Shown here: positions 34,801 to 44,800 of the stretch, one piece after another
Layout: the number at the start of each line of letters is the position of its first letter
How positions within the stretch are numbered: position 1 is the first letter of the stretch
Origin: Echinometra lucunter
Taxonomy: Eukaryota; Echinodermata; Echinoidea; Camarodonta; Echinometridae
DNA length: 64,000 nt
Reading direction: 5' to 3'
NCBI GenBank assembly: GCA_029962745.1
Contig: CM057153.1
Coordinates: 14,149,241 to 14,213,240, forward strand
The notes under the pieces: generated by a model
The model's database searches: none
What the model was told of the DNA's origin: nothing
What the model saw: the letters and a program-made list of their open reading frames with translations, nothing else
Translations under genes and position numbers: made by a program

Positions 34801-37800
34801 GCTGAAACACCATTGAACAAACATGTATGTCGAAAATTATTTACTGACATTTTTGCGTGTCCATTATTGGTGTAGCATAAAAATACTTCTATGTGAGAGC
34901 TGCCTTCATCAACGAGCGATAGCCTAATCTAATTAGGGAATATGGAGCATTTTACTTTCGTTGCCGAAACTAATAAGAAAGAAAATGCTTGCATAATAAA
35001 CTGTTGATCTCATATTCCCCACCTCTTGTTCTCCCCTTTTTTATTTTATTCTTTTTAGTTTCTCATTCTATTGTAATCCTTATAATTTCTTGTCAGTGGC
35101 GATTCCAGGGCCCTACGCCACTGGCCGATGGTGGGAGGTGGTTGGGGTGGTGATGCTCATTAAGCTACAAAATATATATCTGTATATCACTCTGACTGTA
35201 AAAGATCACCCACCACAGTTTTCCTCGTCCTCGTTATTGGCGCAGTTCGGTGTGCCGTCGCATAACATATCTCGGGAGATACACCGATGATCAGCGCAAA
35301 GATAGTACCTTCCGGGACAGGCTGAAAGGAAGAAGATTTAGAAAGGAAGAACAAGAATGAAATATATTTTAAAAATCAGGAATTCAAGAAATGTATATAT
35401 ATTGTTAAAACCCCTCCCCTGCTATTCGGTAAATGTTTCAGCTAATTTCTCCTAATTTAAAAAACATTACGTGATTAATTGCGTTACAAGAAACTAAGCC
35501 GAAGTTTACTGAAATCAAACTTACCATCACCATCTTTACACATTTATACATTATCATGGTATCGAGCACTATAGTCTCTCAGTAACTATTTTGGAAATAG
35601 AAAGTCTATGCGAAAAAAAATGAGTGAAAGGAAACAAAATGGACGAAAAGGGGGCCAATAGAGAATCTTGTTTGACCAATATCAAGGAAAGTGACGATAC
35701 TAAGGAAGAAGAGGGAGACAAATGACAGTAATTAAAAGAAAATGGCCCAGATTTAGGATGGATATACGTACCTGGACAATTTTGTTCGTCACTACCATCA
35801 GAACAATCGCTATTCCCGTCACATGTCAACCAGCCTGGTATGCAGGTCGAGTCGGGGCAAGTAAATTGCCAGCTCGGGCAAACTGATTGTATAAAAAAAT
35901 AAAACAAATAAAACAACAAAAACAAAAACAAAAACAACAACAAAACTTTGAAAGTATGTGATTATGATAAATCGAATAGGTATTATTTCAAGTTCAGACG
36001 CGTCCCCCGAAATATGCATAGTATGCAAATGGGCTCTTAAAATGTAGAAAGAACCCCTGACCTATCTATTAAAAAAAAGAGAATACAAAAAGTATTTTAG
36101 AAAATACACCAAAAAAAAATTACAAAAAACACAAGAAAGTGAAAAAAAGGTTTAGTTTCATGAAGCTAATACTTTGTTCACACTTAATTGCTTAACCACC
36201 ATGACCACTGTGATTCCGAATGACGTGCCACACGCTAGGAAAAAAAAAATAGGGCGCAATTAAACCATTTTGAATGGGGTTGTTGGACCCAAACCCAAAT
36301 TGTGCTCCAGAAAAGAAAAATTAAATGGGGATTGCCCCCCCCCCCAGCGACGCCCTTCCATTACTTACCGCAATTTTCTTCGTCATCTCCGTCCGCACAG
36401 TCGGGCACTCCATTGCACCTGTTGTTCATGTGTGTACATTTACCGTCTGCGCATGTGTACTGGAAAGGTAGGCATTCTGCGAAAGGAAAATAAGGTTATG
36501 TTCCTAAGTATAAGAGGCTAGCTGAAAAATGGGCCCTTTTTTCTTATTTTTGAAATTTCTTTCTTATACAGAAGTACTTAATCAGGATTAGTAACGATTT
36601 GTATTAAAACGATGTTCAACATAATTATCAGGATGTGGACGCAATATTACGTAAATATTAAAACGATGATGAGGCAAATAAGAATTTGTCAGGAACTTAT
36701 TATTACTCTGATAATTTTATCATGATTGCACTGTGAAAAGAAGATGATTAATTTTGATTCAGCTCTGTGTTGATTAAATAAGGTCCTTAATGCATCCCAG
36801 TGTATTTGTTTTTATTATAATATCAAGGTGTGGTCATAAGACAAACGATACAAAATAATTATTTTGTTTCCTAATGAACACTAAGTATTATTCTTTATTC
36901 CATTTCTATTACCACAATCTTGTTCCTCGTCAGAGTTGTCTATGCAGTCATTGAATCCATCACATACGAAAGATTGACGAAGTTTTTTGCCATTATTACA
37001 TGTGAAGGCTGTCGTAATGAAATTAAAAGGAAATAGCAGATTGAATTTCATCATTTTCATAAATTCACGATTTTTCGTGAATTCGTGGGCGAAAACTCTA
37101 TATCTTAACCATGAGTGAAGATTAAAACAAAACAAAGTTAACATTTAAAGCAAATATAAGATCAATATTTAAATTCGAGAAGACTAGGTAATAATACCTT
37201 TCAACTATACTTTTACGGAAAAGTATATAATTATCAATATCAAAATGAAAGGATAGAACCTTGTATGTATTAAATAACCTTGAGTAATCTTTGTTCACTG
37301 TTCGCAAAAATATGTTGAACAACAGTCTCTCTTTCTTTTTCTCTTTCTTTTCTTTGTCATGAGACGAAAATAGGAGTATACATTACGTAAACCGTCCGAA
37401 TCTTTCCACTTTTAAAGGCGGATGAGGATTTGAAAGATCTTTCTTTCTTTCTAAATTCTTTAGATTGCAATGAGGGACCAATCCAAAATTAGATTGAAAA
37501 TCCCAATCTAAAAGATTTAAGAGTCAATCTTTTTCTCAATCTTATTTTGGATTGGTCCCCACCACTATCTTATAGATTGATTTCCAATCTAAGGAATTTA
37601 GAGAGTTCATATGATTTATACGACAAAGGCACCCAAACCCACCCCTCCTATTTTTTTTGGTCTGAGGAGGCCTACGCCCCCTCGTGTGGAAAAAAAAATT
37701 ACCCGTATTTCATCAAATTCTGGATACGCCCCTGGATACGCCCCTGGTTACTTACTACAATTGACTTCGTCATCCATGCAGACGACACGCCTATTACATA

Positions 37801-40800
37801 TCTGTGTTCTTGGGATACAGATCCCATCACCACATCTCTCCCGCCATGGATCAGGACACTCTATGCTCAACGATAAAGAAAAAAAAATGATTATGATATT
37901 TCTATGAGACGTTTCCAGATGTTTGTATTAAAGTAACGTTTATTACGTTTGTAAGAACATTAGCCACTATAGTAATATCCACTATTTCACACAGACAAAT
38001 TACACACGAACTCTTTTATAATTCTTAAAGGATGTGATGACGAATTAATCTGCTATATTCAGACGGTGTTCATTATTCTACATAAGCGTTTGTCAGCGAA
38101 ACGTTCACAATTATGGTTATAAGCGTAAAAAAATAAGTGTTTAGCAGTATTCTAGACATTCACAAGTTTCTAGAATATTGACACGCTTCTTGATGGATTC
38201 TATTCTGTGTAAGTTACTCAATATGGTAGTTGCTTCTAATTTTTCCATGATTGACATTACTATGAAATAAATTATTTTGCATGTAAATATTATAGTTTTC
38301 ATACTATAATAAGCATCCATTACTTTCGCTTGTAAGTAATCAATTACCGATAATTTCATCAATGTAAAGTATTTCATGTAGATTTAGTATGTGATATATT
38401 CTATTTATAAATGCAATTTGTATTTATAATGTATTTTAATTTCTATAAAAACATATATATTTCAGTTTTACTGCGAAACGAAACCGTCATTGAACTGAAT
38501 TGAAATGAATTGACTATCCTTCGTATGAACATGATGAATGAATTATAAGGGGTCATTTATCCGGCATCATTTGTTTTAATTCATTTATTATTTTTGTTTA
38601 TATGTTTTTTTTCTTCCTATTTTTGGTATGTATGATCATGTTAAGTTTCGTATATGCATTTAAGATTTATTGCCATCTTACATGTACATCAGTTGTTCTA
38701 TATATTTAAAATGTTATTTTCATGTTATATTTCATTGTTTTGTTTTGATACATCAGAAATAACAAAAATACTTGAACTTGAACTTGAACTGTTTTATCAT
38801 CACATTGTTAAACAGATAAATTAAATGAATCAACAAGGCAATTATTATAACGTACCACATCCCACCTCATCTGTGCCATCCTCACACCTAAGTACTCCGT
38901 CGCATTTATCATCCTCAACAAAGCAGCTTCGTGTGTACTTACACGATATTTCACCGGCAGGACAAGTAAAGTTATCTGTTAAAAGACAAGAAGATTATGT
39001 TCCCTTCAAAATATGCCAACTAATACTTTTCTTCCATAAATGATACTTAGAACATCGAGGCAGACATTCAGTTTTTACCTCCCTAGTATTGTAAGCGCTT
39101 TGGTCCGCTTATACTTAAAAGTGCGTTACAAGAAACCGGTATTATTAACATCATCATCATTATCATCACAATTATTATCATCATAATCATCATTATTATT
39201 ATTATCATTATCATCATTATAAGTGTCCTTATTGGGAAAATTAAAGATAGCTGTTACAGACTGAAGAAAAAATATCTCTCATTTGAACAGTCTGACTACC
39301 GATGAGGGTGAACTTGCAAAAGATTTCATGATAAAACAAAGAAACAGACAAAAAAGAAAATTTCACAGTCTTTAAATTGGAGGGCAGGACTATCTGTCTG
39401 AACATGACCGAAGACAAAAGACGCTCGACAGAACAGCTGCACAGCTGTTAAAGAATTATATTAATCTAATCGACTAAACGTATTTGCAGACCTCTAACTT
39501 GAAGTTTATTTCGGATTTAAAGAAAAAAAAGGGGGGGGGGGGTGGACGACAGCGTTTAGACCTTCCGTTGAGACTAATAGCAATATACATTGCACGCATA
39601 GTTTGTACATGATCGTTTGAGAATATGTCAAATAGAAAAGGCTTCATCAAATGAGCATGACTCACGAATATGTAATCCAGTTTCCCCACTTCTCTTTTTA
39701 TTTTGAAGTTTGACTCTTGCTTGATAGCCAATTTTGCGAGTTCCTTTCGCGACCGAACAGGAGTTTGATTATACCTTGCAATATTTTTCTCTCATCACTG
39801 AAAAGCCAGTAACTATGCCTTTTTCTTGATGAAATTCTGTCAAGGAGAAGGCAAAATGCCCCCCTGCCCCTCCAAATATGCCATTGTTACAGTTGGTATT
39901 CAAGCATAAGCAATTTTTCAATACATATATTTAGAAATTGCTTATGTGTATAATATAAAAAATATATGTTGCTGAAAGACGTATAAAGACATGCATGAAA
40001 TAAAATGGAGTTCAGTTTTCTGAAATTTTATAAAGTAATCGTATATTGAACAGGTTAGTAGATGTTGAAATGTTGAAAATGATTTCTCTGTTATTTCTTT
40101 TGAAAAAAAAAACATATTTCAATCTAATTTGTGTGTGTGTGTGTGTGTGTTTTGTCTGACAAAGCTGATGTCTTTTTTGAAAAAAAATCTTTAAACGTAG
40201 CTCCATTGTTGTTCCTTTTCTCTGATCCATATTTGGTCTGTAAATGCGAAGTGTTTTGTATGTCTTGCTTGCTTTAGTTGATTGTAAAAATATGATTGGA
40301 TGAATAAAATTTATCAATTGTAAAAAAAAAAAAAAAAAAAAAAATTCTCAACACAAGTCATCATCAAGGGAGTACACATCAAGTTCGTCATGGTCTACTG
40401 TATAGTCTATGGTTACATAAAACCTTTACTAATAATAATGATGATGATGATGATGATGATGATGATAATAATAATAATAATAATGATGATGATGATGATG
40501 ATGATGATGAAGACATATTTATTTAGCGCTCAAATCTGCCTGAAAAGGGACCCTAGGCGCGCAATAATCAATACAAAAATGACAATAATAAATTAATCAT
40601 GTGCAATCATATCGGAGTAATACTTACCGCTTCCCTTGAAAGTTGTTAGCTGGATCCAGAATCCATAATGCGCTTCGTACGGATCCGAGGCTAAATGAAA
40701 ATAAAGCTTGTTGCCTGGGAAGAATATATCCGCGGGATTTTCAAATCCGGTTAGCGTTTGGAATAGTGTACCCGGATAGAGCTGAACCTGACCCGAACCG

Positions 40801-41796
40801 ACGTACAAATAGTCATACTCGTCTTCAAAACTGAAGTCTGAGTAACGATTAGAAAAATGAGGAAAATAAGAAAGTAAAAGACAAATGGAGAAAGAAAGAA
40901 TCAATAAAAGAAAATAACCTTCCTCGTATACTCGTTAGCTCCATAGGTGCCGGAAGCAGGTTGATGTATTGTTTTAAACGAAGGTGTTAACCAGTGGCGT
41001 ATCGGACCCAAAAAATTTAAGGAGGACGTCATTTGCCCAAATATTAATTGTCCAGTTTATAATGCATGTGCACGAGTAAAGCGAGCAAATAAAATTTACC
41101 CTTTTATAATGAAATTGTGTAGTTTTTTTATATTGGTATATTTTTTCCTTCATTTTTTTTAAATTTCCTTTTTTTCGGGGGGGGGGGGGGGGCGAAACTT
41201 CTTATGATTATTATTTGGGGGTCTGTAGCCCCCTAAACCCTACACCCACTGTTCACAATACTAATGATTACGTCATGTATATGGGGAGTGAGCAAATTCA
41301 TTTGCATTTTTCGCACCAAACTCACTTGGTGCGAAAAATGCACATGCCTTAAAAAACAGTCACTTTATCAGTGACAGTTGCTTCTATATCATTATGCTTT
41401 ACTGCTAAAGAGAAGTTGCATAAAGCAAAGATATAAATGAATTAATATGGCATAAACTACATAATGCAACAACAAAAAAAAATGAAACAAAGAAAGCGGT
41501 GTCTGACTTTGAATATTGATGTATGATTTAGTCCAGATAATTATGATAGTAAGTTAAATTGACAACATAGTTTGCATGACTCCAAAAAATGTATTATTCG
41601 CTCAAACGCTATATTTTCTTCTTATTCTTATTTCTAAAGTTATAATGATATTTTGACTTACTCTTAAAGTGTATCAAGATGTTGTAGCCATCCGGTGCGG
41701 AAATGTACCACGTAAATGTTGTGTTTTCAGGATATTTGCCGGGATAATTAAGTGAATATAAATCCGTTGTGGCATCCCCTTCAATCTGCGTGAAAT
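28688..41796 (-). CDS. CUB / multi-LDLa / S1 serine protease, 3' part of gene
   Basis: Fifteen exons join in frame on the minus strand, giving about 717 residues; the 5' end (signal or TM anchor) was not found. Order: CUB (41662-41796 + 40628-40837), LDLa1-6 (six exons, 38975 down to 35214), a truncated LDLa with Thr-rich linker, LDLa7, LDLa8, then an S1 protease domain over four exons. His (TAAHC), Asp (NDLGVIRL) and Ser (CFGDSGGP) of the triad are intact. Activation would cut after Lys in DSK|IIMG, and a Cys-Gly before it can hold the light chain. Residues 189-191 are Ser-Thr-Cys, so the primary pocket is not Asp189 trypsin-like. LDLa modules bind calcium and usually dock ligands. The layout recalls matriptase, enteropeptidase and corin, but the gene is not assigned to any of them. 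Confidence 0.85.
29045..29181 (-). CDS. Protease exon 14
   Basis: Acceptor GATTTCAG, donor TTT|GTAAGT. Reads [20 protein letters not shown] ... [16 protein letters not shown], the segment before the catalytic Ser: 'L-x-x-V-x-V-x-x-x-x-C' and 'CAG' are standard S1 landmarks. Joined to the next exon it gives TCFGDSGGP. Confidence 0.85.
29280..29680 (-). mobile_element. Penelope-like or related relic with hammerhead-like core
   Basis: Intronic insertion. On the minus strand 29331-29392 holds CTGAGGA, a stem GGTAAG/CTTACC with loop GACATG, then GAAACGTC. The flanks CTCACTTCTC and GAGAGTGAG pair over nine bases with one bulge. This is the layout of a hammerhead ribozyme as found in Penelope-like elements, with one extra C before stem II. 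No reverse transcriptase remains. Confidence 0.45.
29331..29392 (-). ncRNA. Hammerhead-ribozyme-like motif (relic)
   Basis: Core CUGA-N-GA (CTGAGGA), stem II of six pairs (GGTAAG/CTTACC) and GAA before a minimal stem III (AC/GT) with candidate cleavage after GTC. Stem I is closed by CTCAC-T-TCTC with GAGAGTGAG. One unpaired C sits between the core and stem II, or alternatively G12 is replaced; either would weaken cleavage. Stem III without a loop would need dimer formation, as proposed for minimal hammerheads in retroelements. Confidence 0.4.
29694..29965 (-). CDS. Protease exon 13 (catalytic Asp)
   Basis: Acceptor CCACTAG, donor AACA|GTGAGT. Reads [20 protein letters not shown] ... then [17 protein letters not shown] (catalytic Asp), VQPACLPP and [12 protein letters not shown]. 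All are S1 landmarks in order. The apparent N-terminal extension of the open frame beyond 29965 is intron. Confidence 0.9.
30034..30627. mobile_element. hAT MITE carrying a nested element
   Basis: Ends CAGGAGCGGCACTAC and GGTGCCGCCCCTG match the family at 32771-33006. Flanks CTTAGAAC (30026-30033) and CTGAGAAC (30628-30635) agree at 7 of 8. The GGTGCAA element 30151-30520 is inserted inside, so the hAT element is older. It lies in the intron between protease exons 12 and 13. Confidence 0.75.
30151..30520. mobile_element. GGTGCAA/TTGCACC foldback MITE, copy 2
   Basis: Ends CACACTAAAAAGGTGC and CTTAGTGTG, flanked by TA (30149-30150, 30521-30522). 370 bp of GGTGCAA/TTGCACC units, in reverse orientation to copy 1 at 1132-1513, with matching landmarks ('ggagctcccagtgttgcatt' here, 'aatgcaacacttggagctcc' there). 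Confidence 0.85.
30763..30928 (-). CDS. Protease exon 12 (activation site, catalytic His)
   Basis: Acceptor TTAACAG, donor GTGT|GTACGT. Reads [20 protein letters not shown], then [28 protein letters not shown]. The Cys-Gly before the activation peptide, WPWQ, CGGTLI and TAAHC are standard. P1 of the activation site would be Lys and the mature N-terminus Ile-Ile-Met-Gly. Confidence 0.9.
30929..32147. other. Intron between LDLa8 and protease domain
   Basis: 1.2 kb, no exon or repeat recognised apart from A-rich runs. Confidence 0.5.
32148..32234 (-). CDS. LDLa8 exon, four-cysteine form
   Basis: 87 bases, phase 1-1. Reads [20 protein letters not shown], then DGSDEDNC. Cys 2, 4, 5 and 6 of the LDLa fold are present; Cys 1 and 3, which pair with each other, are both absent. 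The calcium cage [13 protein letters not shown] is complete. Confidence 0.85.
32235..33211. other. Intron between LDLa7 and LDLa8
   Basis: Holds the hAT MITE at 32771-33006; the rest is AT-rich with no recognised exon. Confidence 0.5.
32771..33006. mobile_element. hAT MITE with perfect 8-bp duplication
   Basis: 236 bp. Ends CAGGGGCGGCGCTACGG and TGGCGCCGCCCCTG are inverted. Flanks are identical: CTTCATGT at 32763-32770 and 33007-33014. The identical duplication points to a fairly recent insertion. It is intronic to the protease gene. Confidence 0.9.
33212..33340 (-). CDS. LDLa7 exon
   Basis: 129 bases, phase 1-1. Reads [20 protein letters not shown], then [16 protein letters not shown]. All six cysteines are present, and the calcium site is slightly altered ([13 protein letters not shown]). 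A seven-residue tail DPADIT links to LDLa8. Confidence 0.9.
33429..34006. mobile_element. Long-arm foldback element, copy 2
   Basis: 578 bp. Ends AAGGAGAATGGAACCC and GGGTTGCATTCTCCTT, flanked by TA. It is very similar to 17813-18402 across its whole length, with arms of about 240 bp. It lies 90 bases upstream (in gene terms) of the LDLa7 exon, so it adds a strong hairpin to that intron's RNA. Confidence 0.85.
34509..34706 (-). CDS. Truncated LDLa plus Thr/Met-rich linker exon
   Basis: 198 bases, phase 1-1. Begins [20 protein letters not shown] and TSCD, i.e. the first four cysteines of an LDLa module, then leaves the fold and continues as a linker rich in Thr, Met, Pro and Ser ([20 protein letters not shown] ... 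PTTKTP). It is likely O-glycosylated and stalk-like (inference). The calcium-binding half of the module is missing. Confidence 0.85.
35214..35321 (-). CDS. LDLa6 exon
   Basis: 108 bases, phase 1-1. Reads [20 protein letters not shown], then [15 protein letters not shown]. Six cysteines; the calcium site is weakened (Asn for Asp before Cys5, NNEDEE for DGSDE). Donor is G|GTGGGT. Confidence 0.85.
35772..35882 (-). CDS. LDLa5 exon
   Basis: 111 bases, phase 1-1. Reads [20 protein letters not shown], then [16 protein letters not shown] textbook LDLa module with a complete calcium site. The Phe/Leu-rich stretch upstream of it in the same frame is intron polypyrimidine tract, not a signal peptide. 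Confidence 0.9.
36369..36476 (-). CDS. LDLa4 exon
   Basis: 108 bases, phase 1-1. Reads [20 protein letters not shown], then [15 protein letters not shown]. Six cysteines, near-complete calcium site (Asn for the first Asp, Asp for Ser). Confidence 0.9.
36913..37008 (-). CDS. LDLa3 exon, four-cysteine form
   Basis: 96 bases, phase 1-1. Reads [20 protein letters not shown], then [11 protein letters not shown]. Spacing is exactly that of LDLa but Cys3 is Lys and no Cys1 precedes it. The calcium cage [13 protein letters not shown] is intact. This is the same paired loss as in LDLa8. Confidence 0.85.
37009..37755. other. Intron between LDLa2 and LDLa3
   Basis: Contains a small foldback at about 37470-37605 (GGACCAATCCAAAATTAG against TTATTTTGGATTGGTCCC with repeated AATCTAAA blocks), probably a MITE. 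Confidence 0.45.
37756..37860 (-). CDS. LDLa2 exon
   Basis: 105 bases, phase 1-1. Reads [20 protein letters not shown], then [14 protein letters not shown]. Six cysteines but the calcium-site acids are largely lost ([12 protein letters not shown]), so calcium binding is doubtful. Confidence 0.85.
37861..38855. other. Intron between LDLa1 and LDLa2
   Basis: AT-rich; ends in CTTGAACTTGAACTTGAACT at about 38771-38790, a possible retroelement tail. No exon recognised. Confidence 0.4.
38856..38975 (-). CDS. LDLa1 exon
   Basis: 120 bases, phase 1-1. Reads [20 protein letters not shown], then [19 protein letters not shown]. Six cysteines; calcium site [13 protein letters not shown] partly conserved. 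Confidence 0.85.
38976..40627. other. Intron between CUB and LDLa1
   Basis: Holds ATC/ATT-rich simple repeats at 39150-39220, (GT)n at 40130-40150, poly-A at 40321-40344 and (ATG)n at 40438-40510. A dispersed repeat with 'atttatttagcgctcaaatc' follows the last. Confidence 0.6.
40628..40837 (-). CDS. CUB domain, second half
   Basis: 210 bases, phase 1-1. Reads [20 protein letters not shown], then [40 protein letters not shown]. 'YDYLYVGSG', 'G....L.F..D....GF.' are CUB landmarks. The cysteine before YDYL and the one near the end are absent. Confidence 0.8.
41304..41341. repeat. Short perfect palindrome
   Basis: GCATTTTTCGCACCAA, six bases, then TTGGTGCGAAAAATGC. A 16-bp perfect inverted repeat upstream of the CUB exon pair, most likely a degenerate MITE core. 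Confidence 0.6.
41662..41796 (-). CDS. CUB domain, first half
   Basis: 135 bases, begins two bases into a codon after TTATTCAG. Reads [20 protein letters not shown], then [20 protein letters not shown] and IHFK. '[16 protein letters not shown]' fits the CUB 'S.NYP..Y..N..C.W' with Phe in place of Cys. An upstream exon must exist (phase 1) but I could not find it before 51 kb. Confidence 0.8.
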
Positions 41797-41820
41797 CTGA
41801 ATAAGAAAAGTACATTAGTA

Positions 41821-44800
41821 CCCTGATAGCAGAGACTGGTAAAAATTACGTCATATTTACGTCTTTTTAAAGTCGAGTCATACGTCTTATTTAAGTCATA
41901 TTTTTACGTCTTCTGATGTCATTCTGCAACAGCACGAGACGGAAAATAAGACGTCATATTTTCCGTCAATTTTAGGTCATATTGGTCAAAAAAGACGTTT
42001 TCATGACGTCTTCATGACGTCTTTACGACCCAGAGGAAGCTCTCAGACTGGTAAAAATCACGTCATATTTACATCTTTTCACATCATGCCATACGTATTT
42101 TTTTACTTCAATATTAAGAAGACGCCGTAAAAGACGTCTTAAAGACGTCAAAGCTGGTTTTAAAAAATATTTCAAAATATATACAACATTAAGGCGTTTT
42201 CTCTTTGTTCATGTTCTGGCCTATAATTTGTCATCCTATATCAACCCTATACCCTAACATCCTACATCCTATACCTAACTACTGATGCTCTGTATCGACA
42301 TTAATGGACTGTAGGGTAGTACTTGTAAAAAAAACAGTTAGAAATTACAATTTTATTATGTATTTCTGAAATAACCTGCCCATGACATTGAATGAATTGT
42401 GAACAACATAACAATTGATGAAAGTACATTTTTCATTAAATGAATATAGTGCAACCATCAGTGTTTGGTCCGAGACAGTGTCAGACTAGACAGAGACCGA
42501 GACAATGATCCCCGAGACAGAGACCGAGACAGAGACACTTGTGTCCAGAATCAGCCGAGACCAAGGCCGAGACCGAGACAGTGACCTTCAAGACAGAGAC
42601 CGAGACCGAGACACCAGTTATTTCTACACAATGCACACATTTTCTTCCATGTTCCCACCCACTTGACTGCAATCATAGACTGCTGAAACAGTTCCCAAGT
42701 TCATCGAACTGTTAGAATACCCTACTTCTCAGAAAGCCAGGTGAGATTTTTGCACAAGGAAGCGATTCGACACATACCATCATTAGCATACGCACTGGAA
42801 ACGACGATCCATACCACGTGCAACCTCGGAATGAAGTTGCGCAATAAGACGGAAATGGGAAAGAATTGGCTGGGAGATATGGAAGCTGAGATGGGAGCTG
42901 AAGTGGGTCTGGGAAGGGGAGGGGGATGCGCCTGGCGGAGACCATTGCCCCGGCCTTGCACATGCATTTTCAGACTATACCAGTAAATCTTAATTCAATA
43001 AATTAAATTACGATTAAAAAAAAAAAATCTACCCGCAGTCTAGCCCGTAGACTGGATCGGGTTGGGGTGGGGTGGGGGGGGGGGGTATATAAGGTTGTAG
43101 ATAAGATTGTTATAGGGCAGGGGGCGTGCTTAACATAAATGCTTGAGTATAATGCGGGGGGTGGGGGGGAGGGGCTTACAGATGTGGGACTTTTGCCATT
43201 TTTGTAACATAGTCGTTGGGCGCCCGGCCGTCAATTCTGAATTTTGTCTACTTCTGTTTTTTTTCTGCTTATGCATTTTGGTATGTATTCTCTGATTGTT
43301 CAATAAGAATTAAAAATCTACAAACTGTATTTCAAGGTGTCCAACTCTGAATCTCTACCGGTACTCTCTTTCGGGTTCTTTTTACTTTTAGAATGAAAAC
43401 AATGTGATTTTATTCTACAGATTGAAGTAAAGCAGTGAGATTAACTCGTCAAAATTGAGCTATTTTTCAGTGTCTCGCCGATGTCTCGGCCTCCGAGACA
43501 CGAGACATTTCCCTTCGAGACAGAGACCGAGACCAAGACATTAGCGTCCGAGACCGAGACGAGACACGAGACACACAATCACTGTCTCGAGACATGTCTC
43601 AAGACACCCAACACTGGCAATCATTGCATAAAATATTAAAAATCAAATGTCATCTTTCTATTTCCACAAAGTTTAGTCGTTTCTGGTTGTCAAAGGTACA
43701 TAGCATCTTTTATAATTGCAGGTGCTTGTAATTCTTAAGCAGGTCAGTTTTGTATAGTGGCTGGGGTTTGCTATACCATGCAGTCTTTTGTTAGGTCATG
43801 GTAGAGCGGTTTTCTGCTAGGTTGGGAAAGCTAAGGCAAGCTCGGGCAATGCATGCATGCTAGCGCTGCCATTTTGTTAGAAGCTGTTGAGCTGCTAAGA
43901 TTGCTGCAGTATTTGGCAGCAGCAATACTGCCAGAGAGCCACACCCAAGATGCCAGGGTAGGCAGCCTGTGTTTCCGTAAGCAGGACTTTTCCAATCAGA
44001 CTGTAAGTAGTATTTTCCTTGTTTTTGAGATATTTTTGTATCAAAATGTATGTCTGATTTTTGAGCAAAGATTTGATTCTTTTTCCTGACATTGTTAGAA
44101 CTGTACAAGAGGTCTAAAGATTGACTTATTATAAACAGTTTTATTATAGAATTTTCATATTTGAGAATACTGAATAATTATTCATATTCCATGTTATATC
44201 GAGAGAGTAAACTGTTTGATATTTATGTGTATTTAATTAAATCACACTTGGCGAGTTTGCTTGTCGATAATTTTACATAATTTAATTTTGATTGCGAAAG
44301 GAAATGTTCGGATAGTCTTAGCCATAGACTTCTGTATTTGTTTCTATAGATTTCATTAAAGTTGTTATTTGAAATCATCCCTAGAATTGAACAATTATAC
44401 ATTGATTATTGATTATACATGTACATGTTTGAATTATATATTGATTATTGATTATACAAGTACATGTTTGATATATAAAAGGAGATAGTCTTTACAGATA
44501 TGACGTCATCTCGTATTGATAAATATTGTATTGTAGATGGCGGAATTTTCTGGATCCTATAGTCAAAGGATTCACGATTTCACAGTTTGTGAAATGATCT
44601 GATATACCTGTCCGGTTCGTCGGTTTTGAGGTGCGATGAGACTAGTCGTTCAGCCAAGCTTCAACACGACTTCAGGGCAACGACGGAGCTCCTTCAGGGA
44701 AGGACATCGCAACCTCCACTTCATCGTGTTCACCGTTTTCTTCAGTTCATCACGCCCGATGTAGGAATTTTCGTTATAATATTTTACTCTTCGGACTCGG

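Noticed and set aside
35883..35943. Phe/Leu-rich N-terminus resembling a signal peptide before LDLa5
   Set aside because: It is the polypyrimidine tract and intron upstream of the LDLa5 acceptor; the phase-1 join to LDLa4 shows it is not coding.
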